Assembly (NCBI RefSeq): GCF_020536995.1
Contig: NC_068362.1
Span: 99,534,187-99,598,186 of the forward strand
DNA length: 64,000 nt
DNA from: Dreissena polymorpha
Lineage: Eukaryota > Mollusca > Bivalvia > Myida > Dreissenidae
Direction of reading: 5' to 3'
Both the position numbers and the translations under genes were made by a program. Below, piece after piece: positions 60,291-64,000 of this stretch; the first letter of the stretch is position 1, and the number at the start of each line of letters is the position of its first letter. The notes under the pieces were generated by a model, which was not told where the DNA came from, did not search any database, and saw nothing but the letters and a program-made list of their open reading frames with translations.

Positions 60291-61308
60291 CTGATATCTG
60301 TAAATAATAACCAGTACTGATACAGCCTTCTATAGTAGAATTTGCATGAAAATGTTCCAAACACACGACCGGAATATTTTAAAAAACAAATTATAAGGGA
60401 AGATTTACAAAGCACGAACGAGTCACGGTTAATCAAAAAGACTTCCCTCAACACGACCATGAAAACCATCATCAAGTGTGCATACGTAACAAAACCTTAT
60501 AAGCATGCAAGTGTCAAGTAAATAAAAGGTAAACGTAAGCTTATGTTTCATATGTTAGTTCTCTTGAATGAAAACGTTTTGGCCTATTGGCTACCAAATA
60601 CCATTGTGAGTTGGCAATATAATATACCCTATCTTGAGAGTACAAAAATATCATTTACAATATGAAGATGCTTTATATGTTATATTAGATTAAGTTTTGC
60701 TAATGCTCTTAAAAGTTTATTTCAAAGATTGACAATAATATGCACGCACATGCAATATATACTGAAATTTACTTAGCTATCCATTACGAATGAACCCATG
60801 CTTGATCACGTATGGTGTAATACATATCAGTGTTAAGTGAAGACGGTACAAAGTGAGGACTCATCACATATTTTAAAAGAACTGCAAATCAGCCATGACT
60901 CGATACCTGTAAATCAGGCACATTTCCTTTACGCGCTGTTTCGCCTCATTAACAACGATTTATTGAAAATAATGAAGATATCGTTTTGAATCTAAATTAT
61001 AAAACAAACTATCAAAGAAAATCATAAATTGATCTTGCACAGTATTGCACTATGCACATATTCGATTGCATTAAAGTGCTCTTAAATGTTTTTTCGAATC
61101 GTAACACGTGTAAAATTTCGTAAAAAAAATCAGTGTGTTAGGCAGTTTAATGTATTAACAGGCATGTTTTTCAAATAGTTATTTAACCGTTGTGTTCTGT
61201 TCAGATATTAACATCGTGCCAATCTCAAAATTAGTATCTGAACGCTTACTGGAAATTTAAGTCTAGCGTTAAATTATCACAACCACATTTTTTTCTTTCT
61301 AATGCTAG

Positions 61309-61473
61309 GTGGTCGGCAACGTGTACAACCGTGTGGGACAGATCTACTACGGCTTCGTGCGCTCCCCTCTCCGAATCGACCGGCGAGTGGGTAAACCCCG
61401 TAACCAGCACAACTCCGAGCTCTGCCAAGCCTGCAAAGAGGGCCTTTGCAAAGAGGAGTGGTCGTTTTCGTGA
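61309..61473 (+). CDS. Cassette 2, last exon of duplicated 3CxxC domain
   Basis: 54 codons and a TGA at 61471. There are five differences from cassette 1: four silent and one Pro to Ser in the VRPPLR segment (VRSPLR here). The third CxxC, Cys152 and the SFS end are unchanged. The strong bias to silent change across the whole cassette (7 of 8) suggests that both copies encode, or recently encoded, functional protein. Confidence 0.74.
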   Translation: MVGNVYNRVGQIYYGFVRSPLRIDRRVGKPRNQHNSELCQACKEGLCKEEWSFS

Positions 61474-62330
61474 CGTCACTTTTATGACTTCATAGGCTCG
61501 TGATAACTTGGTCACGTCCGGATACTTCGGGGGCCTCTACAGAGCATCGTTAATTGACGTCGTTCGAACGAGCGCTTGATCAAATCAAAACTGAAAGCAC
61601 GTCAGCTGAGACTTGTTGTGGTGACGTCATTATAATATACGCAAAACTTGCTTTTGTCAAAAAATTAGTCATGCGTATATACATGATTGCATCTATATAT
61701 CAAAATTATGCTGGTTATAAATTGTTAAGCCTTGTTCAATGATAGTGTTATATTTATGCTTTTGTGGCATGTAAATTAAATGATTTTGTTAGGTATATTA
61801 GGTAGTATATATCCATGTTACTAGATGTTAATTTTATTTTACTGGTTGTGAAAAGGTAATATATATTTTATACATTTTTATTCTATATTTTCTGAGCTGT
61901 GTAGTATAAATTATGTTTAAAATAAGTTTGTTTTATGAATTTTTGACATTACGAAATCAAATTATGTTTTTATGTAACAGACGGAGTTCATCTTTAAGAT
62001 GGCGATTCATGTTTTATAAACATGCGTGTGTTTATAGCTTTAAACAAAATTTCATATCATTTGTGTGTTTTTGATTTTGATTTTTTAAATACGGTTTTGT
62101 TATAATTATGGAGCGAGAAATAAGCAAATAACGAATAAGGGCGCGTTTTGTATTTGAAGATTCCATTAACAAATGTACATCCAGGACGGTGAGTGCGTTT
62201 GTAATATTTGGTACATATATTTTACGTGGTAATCTTTTCGAGTTTAATAAAGTACAAACACTTTGGATTTGTAGAACATGTAATAGAACACTCGTTGGTT
62301 GTGACTGGAATAAAGCAACTGGTTGTGATT
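61474..62330 (+). other. Probable 3' UTR of copy 2
   Basis: Counterpart of 48010-48850. The AATAAA signals near 62247 and 62310 are kept, so a transcript ending here could be polyadenylated. Small indels only. Confidence 0.4.
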
Positions 62331-64000
62331 ATATATTACCAAAATCGTATCACATTTTCTTACATGTATTTACTGTTATAGTGCTAGTTGGTGTAAATTA
62401 ACATATTCATGCCGCATATGCAATTTAACATCATACTGTTTTATATTAATGAGTCCAAATTCATGCTTCGCCAGAGCAAAGTTTATGTTTGTTTTATTTG
62501 GGTTGAATGATTTAAAAAAGCATAATGTTCTTCAACGGACCTAATTAATATTCAATTTATCATCTTTTTTGTTTAAAAACTGATAATTATATTGGTTGAT
62601 GACTTGCATTATTAAAGACGATTGTGAGTGTGCATTCGCTTTTTAAAATAGTCGGTTTTGTACTTTGAAAAACAAGTAAATTGTTCAAACACTTAAAACA
62701 GCAAGAGAATAATGAGTATTGTGCTAACCAAAAATCTAATCTTACGTCCAAGCATTTCGATAATTTGAAAAGATCAATGATCGAGTTAAGTGCTGATATT
62801 CGTGAATATATGTCTACTAATGAAGTGTTTAAGAATATAGCATAATTGTGGCCTTCTACATTCCATATATTTTTGTTCTTCGTTATGCAATGTGTGTATG
62901 TTTAAATCCAACATATTGGAATTTGATAGTTTGTTGTCATACTTTAATTTTTAAGACAATCTAGGATTGTTTGTAAAACCAGATTCGCTAGTACCTTAGC
63001 ATAATTCTTTGATTTTTCATTAATAAGCCAACAGTTATTACCGAGAATTGCTAGATAAAGGTATTCCGGTGAGCTCTAAAGAGTCATGTTCTGAGAAAAC
63101 TGGACATAATGCATGTGCGTAAAGTGTCGTCGCAGACAAGCATGTGCAGTCTGGAACTACACTTTCCGCCTAAATTTGATTTTTTGCTAAGAAGTGACTT
63201 CATTTAAATGACAAATTTTATTAAAGCGGAATGTGTCGCCCCTGCTTAGCCTGTATGGACTGCACAGGCTAATCTGGGACGACACTTTAAGCACATGCAT
63301 TATGCCCAGTTATCTCAGAACGCGACTCAAATGTATTTCTCCGATGCAGTTTAATTGTAACGGTCAAGTGTCACACTTTGCGGTTGAGTTAAAATTATCC
63401 CTGAACGACAGAATTAACAGAAATGTATTTTTGTTTGAAAAATATAATGATTTTGATATTATGCGCTTGCCTGTAAAATAACGTTGATTTGTCTATCCGC
63501 GATTTTTTTTTCTCTCGACATGAAAACCAACAAATATTCGTGAAATCTGAAACGTGAATATATATTGAAAAACACAAACACACAATCCATTTTATAGTCA
63601 GTTTCAGAAAAAAAATCGAACTTGATCAAAGCTTCCAGATTAATTAAAATCTGGAAAGAAAAGCCAAGCACATTATGCAAAGTGAATATATTGCTAAAAA
63701 TCATTTTTTCTCACTTATATCCTTATATTCATGTTATTTTTCAAATATTTTGTCTTTTGTTGTTGTTAACAACCGTGTGCTCATGTTTTGTCTTAGAAAG
63801 TAGTATTATTTGCATTTTTATTATTTTTATCAGTGTTTTGGCATTGAACTTGGGTGTGCCTTACCCATAATGTTTCCACAATTTGTTTTGCTTTTTATTT
63901 GTGTTTGTGTTTTGTTTCCAAATTATTAGATCTTTTCATGTTTCTATCAGTTTTGATTGCTAACTATTTTAAAACACGTACAAACAAATTACTCTTTGAT
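62331..64000. other. Downstream of cassette 2 to window end, no gene seen
   Basis: Counterpart of 48830-50535. Only the MITE at 63081 stands out. Confidence 0.5.
63081..63330. mobile_element. MITE family A, unit 2 counterpart of 49615
   Basis: Almost identical to 49615-49864. Confidence 0.85.

Larger units (their letters stand above)
51411..64000 (+). repeat. Tandem duplication unit 2, cut by the window end
   Basis: Head-to-tail copy of 40463-50535. It carries its own zinc-domain cassette, the same MITEs and SINE, and the same 3' flank. Extra material: a LINE (51726-53430), about 107 bp near 54556-54667 and about 330 bp at 56779-57109. The last 0.9 kb or so of the unit would lie beyond the window. 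Confidence 0.9.

Overview
The window looks like nuclear DNA of a bivalve mollusc. It is AT-rich, with long introns, few codon-biased exons, GT-AG splice sites, dense short palindromic (MITE-like) repeats, tRNA-derived SINEs, GAT/CAT microsatellites and one CR1/Jockey-type LINE. The commonest repeat, a double hairpin of about 260 bp built on GTGTCGTCCC / GGGACGACAC, reminds me from memory of Dreissena (zebra/quagga mussel) genomes. That genus guess is not proven by anything in the window.

I can support one protein-coding locus, on the + strand, spread over nearly the whole window. It encodes a 3CxxC zinc-finger protein of the receptor-transporting-protein (RTP) type. Two different Pro/Ser/Gly-rich 5' coding exons, exon 1A (7893-8419) and exon 1B (34707-35071), both end with two bases of a split codon. 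Both therefore fit the same downstream three-exon cassette (44901-45045, 46453-46623, 47845-48009), which carries the whole zinc domain in 159 residues with CxxC pairs at 47/50, 85/88 and 144/147. The predicted proteins are 335 aa (1A form) and 281 aa (1B form). A TATA box at 6554 and a probable non-coding leader exon precede exon 1A.

From about 40463 a tandem duplication begins, with a unit of about 10.95 kb. It contains the cassette but neither first exon. Copy 2 starts near 51411 and runs off the window end; its cassette lies at 58376-58520, 59891-60061 and 61309-61473. The two cassettes differ at 8 of 481 positions, 7 silent and one Pro to Ser. Copy 2 additionally holds a 5'-truncated LINE (51726-53430) and two smaller extra segments, and it has an expanded 26-bp minisatellite just before the cassette. 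Copy 2 has no visible first exon. It is either reached by skipping cassette 1, driven by its own promoter, or is the other haplotype misplaced in the assembly.

Layout: 1-6550 upstream DNA with SINEs, a 49-bp satellite (863-1799) and MITEs; 6554-8419 promoter, leader and exon 1A; 8420-34706 a 26-kb intron full of repeats; 34707-35071 exon 1B; 35072-44900 intron with a tRNA-like sequence, a 460-bp foldback element and the start of the duplicated unit; 44901-48009 cassette 1 and then its 3' UTR; 48850-51410 rest of unit 1; 51411-64000 copy 2. No CRISPR, operon or bacterial feature is present, and I recognise no retrovirus or LTR element.
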